In this document: piece by piece, positions 63,138 through 64,000 of the stretch
How the letters are laid out: the number at the start of each line of letters is the position of its first letter
Position numbering within the stretch: position 1 is the stretch's first letter
Assembly (NCBI RefSeq): GCF_014202575.1
Contig: NZ_JACHHB010000003.1
Location: 187,246-251,245 of the forward strand
Direction of reading: 5' to 3'
From: Texcoconibacillus texcoconensis
Lineage (GTDB): Bacteria > Bacillota > Bacilli > Bacillales > Salisediminibacteriaceae
Length of the DNA stretch: 64,000 bases
Position numbers and translations under genes: made by a program
Notes under the pieces: generated by a model
Databases searched by the model: none
What the model was told of the DNA's origin: nothing
The model's input: only the letters and a program-made list of their open reading frames with translations

Positions 63138-63223
63138 TGGTGGAGGGGGAGGGACTCGAACCCCCGAACCCGATGGGAGCGGATTTACAGTCCGCCGCGT
63201 TTGGCCAACTTCGCTACCCCTCC
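63138..63223 (-). tRNA. tRNA-Tyr (GTA)
   Basis: Minus strand GGAGGGGTAGCGAAGTTGG, anticodon loop CTGTAAA, long variable arm, CCA. Confidence 0.96.
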
Positions 63224-63229
63224 ATTATA

Positions 63230-63305
63230 TGGCGGTCCCGACGGGATTCGAACCCGCGATCTCCTGCGTGACAGGCAGGCATGTTGACCGCTACACTACG
63301 GGACC
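63230..63305 (-). tRNA. tRNA-Asp (GTC)
   Basis: Minus strand GGTCCCGTAGTGTAGCGG, anticodon loop CTGTCAC, GGTTCGAATCC, CCA. Confidence 0.96.
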
Positions 63306-63334
63306 ATTTTTTTGTCAGATCTTTTAGATAAATA

Positions 63335-63427
63335 TGGCGGAGGAGGAGGGATTCGAACCCCCGCGGGCCGTTAAGCCCCTGGCGGTTTTCAAGACCGCTC
63401 CCTTCAGCCGAACTTGGGTACTCCTCC
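63335..63427 (-). tRNA. tRNA-Ser (TGA)
   Basis: Minus strand GGAGGAGTACCCAAGTTCGG, anticodon loop CTTGAAA, long variable arm, CCA. 93 bases. Confidence 0.96.
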
Positions 63428-63436
63428 GTATTTTTT

Positions 63437-63513
63437 TGGTAGCGGCGGAGGGGATCGAACCCCCGACCTCACGGGTATGAACCGTACGCTCTAGCCAGCT
63501 GAGCTACACCGCC
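63437..63513 (-). tRNA. tRNA-Met (CAT), elongator
   Basis: Minus strand GGCGGTGTAGCTCAGCTGG, anticodon loop TTCATAC, GGTTCGATCC, CCA. Matches the elongator tRNA-Met of B. subtilis rather than the Ile2 (lysidine) type. Confidence 0.93.
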
Positions 63514-63550
63514 AAATGTTGTTTCTCTTTATAAACATACTTTTTATAAG

Positions 63551-63626
63551 TGGTGGAGCCTAGCGGGATCGAACCGCTGACCTCCTGCGTGCAAGGCAGG
63601 CGCTCTCCCAGCTGAGCTAAGGCCCC
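63551..63626 (-). tRNA. tRNA-Ala (TGC)
   Basis: Minus strand GGGGCCTTAGCTCAGCTGG, anticodon loop CTTGCAC, GGTTCGATCC, CCA. First tRNA after 5S. Confidence 0.96.
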
Positions 63627-63635
63627 GTTGTTTAT

Positions 63636-63752
<117 letters not shown>

Positions 63753-63928
63753 CTACTTTGTTAACGACCTTTTATATTATATAACATACTCGAATGAAAT
63801 GCAATAATATTTTTGGTCTTTTTTAAGGAAATTTCATTCCTTCAAAACTAGATACCAGTTGAAAAACCTTATGACTTATTTGAGGGTCGATCACCTACGG
63901 TGACGAACCATTTACGCGTTTGAAATAT

Positions 63929-64000
63929 TGGTTAAGCCCTCGACCGATTAGTATCTCTCAGCTTCACGTGTTGCCACGCTTCCACACGAGACCTATCAAC
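63929..64000 (-). rRNA. rrl: 23S rRNA, 3' end only
   Basis: Minus strand GTTGATAGGTCTCGTGTGG and GATACTAATCGGTCGAGGGC TTAACC are the terminal bases of bacterial 23S rRNA; the gene continues past the right edge. The 63753-63928 spacer includes the 23S processing-stalk region and no gene. Confidence 0.95.

Overview
This 64 kb window is chromosomal DNA of a Bacillaceae member. Gene content and order match two Bacillus subtilis-type neighbourhoods joined together: the ytfP-leuS-ytqA-ytqB-ytpBA-ytoA-metK-pckA-ytlACD-ytkD block on the left and the yugG-yugH-yugI-yuzA-yugJ-pgi-yugN-yugO block on the right. Acidic proteins, two Na+/K+ type transport genes and the IS/repeat types suggest an alkaliphilic or halophilic relative; this is an inference from style, not from a marker gene.

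Layout. 1-11.9 kb: leuS with a tRNA-dependent T-box leader, an MFS exporter, a PLP aldolase, ytqA, the tRNA methyltransferase ytqB/mnmM, beta- and gamma-type carbonic anhydrases, the terpene gene ytpB, the hydrolase ytpA, and metK under a SAM-I riboswitch. 12-14.9 kb: a palindromic intergenic repeat and one ISLre2-type transposase. 14.8-21.1 kb: pckA behind two CcpN-type boxes, the YtlACD ABC importer, ytkD and an MFS gene. 21.2-31.9 kb: a complete molybdenum formate dehydrogenase locus: fdhD, the catalytic subunit (read through an in-frame UGA as selenocysteine), iron-sulfur subunit and cytochrome b on one transcript, followed by fdhE, mobA, moeA, a MoeA-substrate-binding fusion and tatA. 32-36.1 kb: a deacetylase lipoprotein, small or unknown proteins and a diguanylate cyclase. 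36.3-46.4 kb: methionine region: metX, metY and hom on one strand with three SAM-I riboswitches (two of them tandem promoter-riboswitch-terminator units before metX), then yugO, an orphan tRNA-Ala and metE behind a cobalamin riboswitch. 46.5-61 kb: yug block interspersed with a NERD protein, a TPR/Rho_N-like protein, an NSS transporter, a DEAD helicase, an isochorismatase-fold enzyme and gapN. 61.4-64 kb: the end of an rRNA operon transcribed leftwards (23S 3' end, 5S, 16 tRNA genes, terminator).

How it fits together. Methionine/SAM supply is governed by RNA sensors: SAM-I on metK, metX and metY, and cobalamin on metE, so B12 shuts off the B12-independent synthase. The formate dehydrogenase region carries subunits, cofactor sulfuration (FdhD), cofactor assembly (MobA, MoeA), maturation (FdhE) and a Tat translocon component; an FNR-type palindrome lies at the ideal distance from a -10 element upstream of fdhD, pointing to anaerobic induction.

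Most unusual observations: (1) a canonical bacterial SECIS hairpin 11 nt after the in-frame UGA of the formate dehydrogenase gene; (2) three copies of an unfamiliar 113-131 bp element inside the tRNA cluster, each sitting exactly between two copies of the 5' portion of the neighbouring tRNA gene (tRNA-fMet, tRNA-Lys, tRNA-Gly); (3) duplicated promoter-SAM-I-terminator modules before metX.
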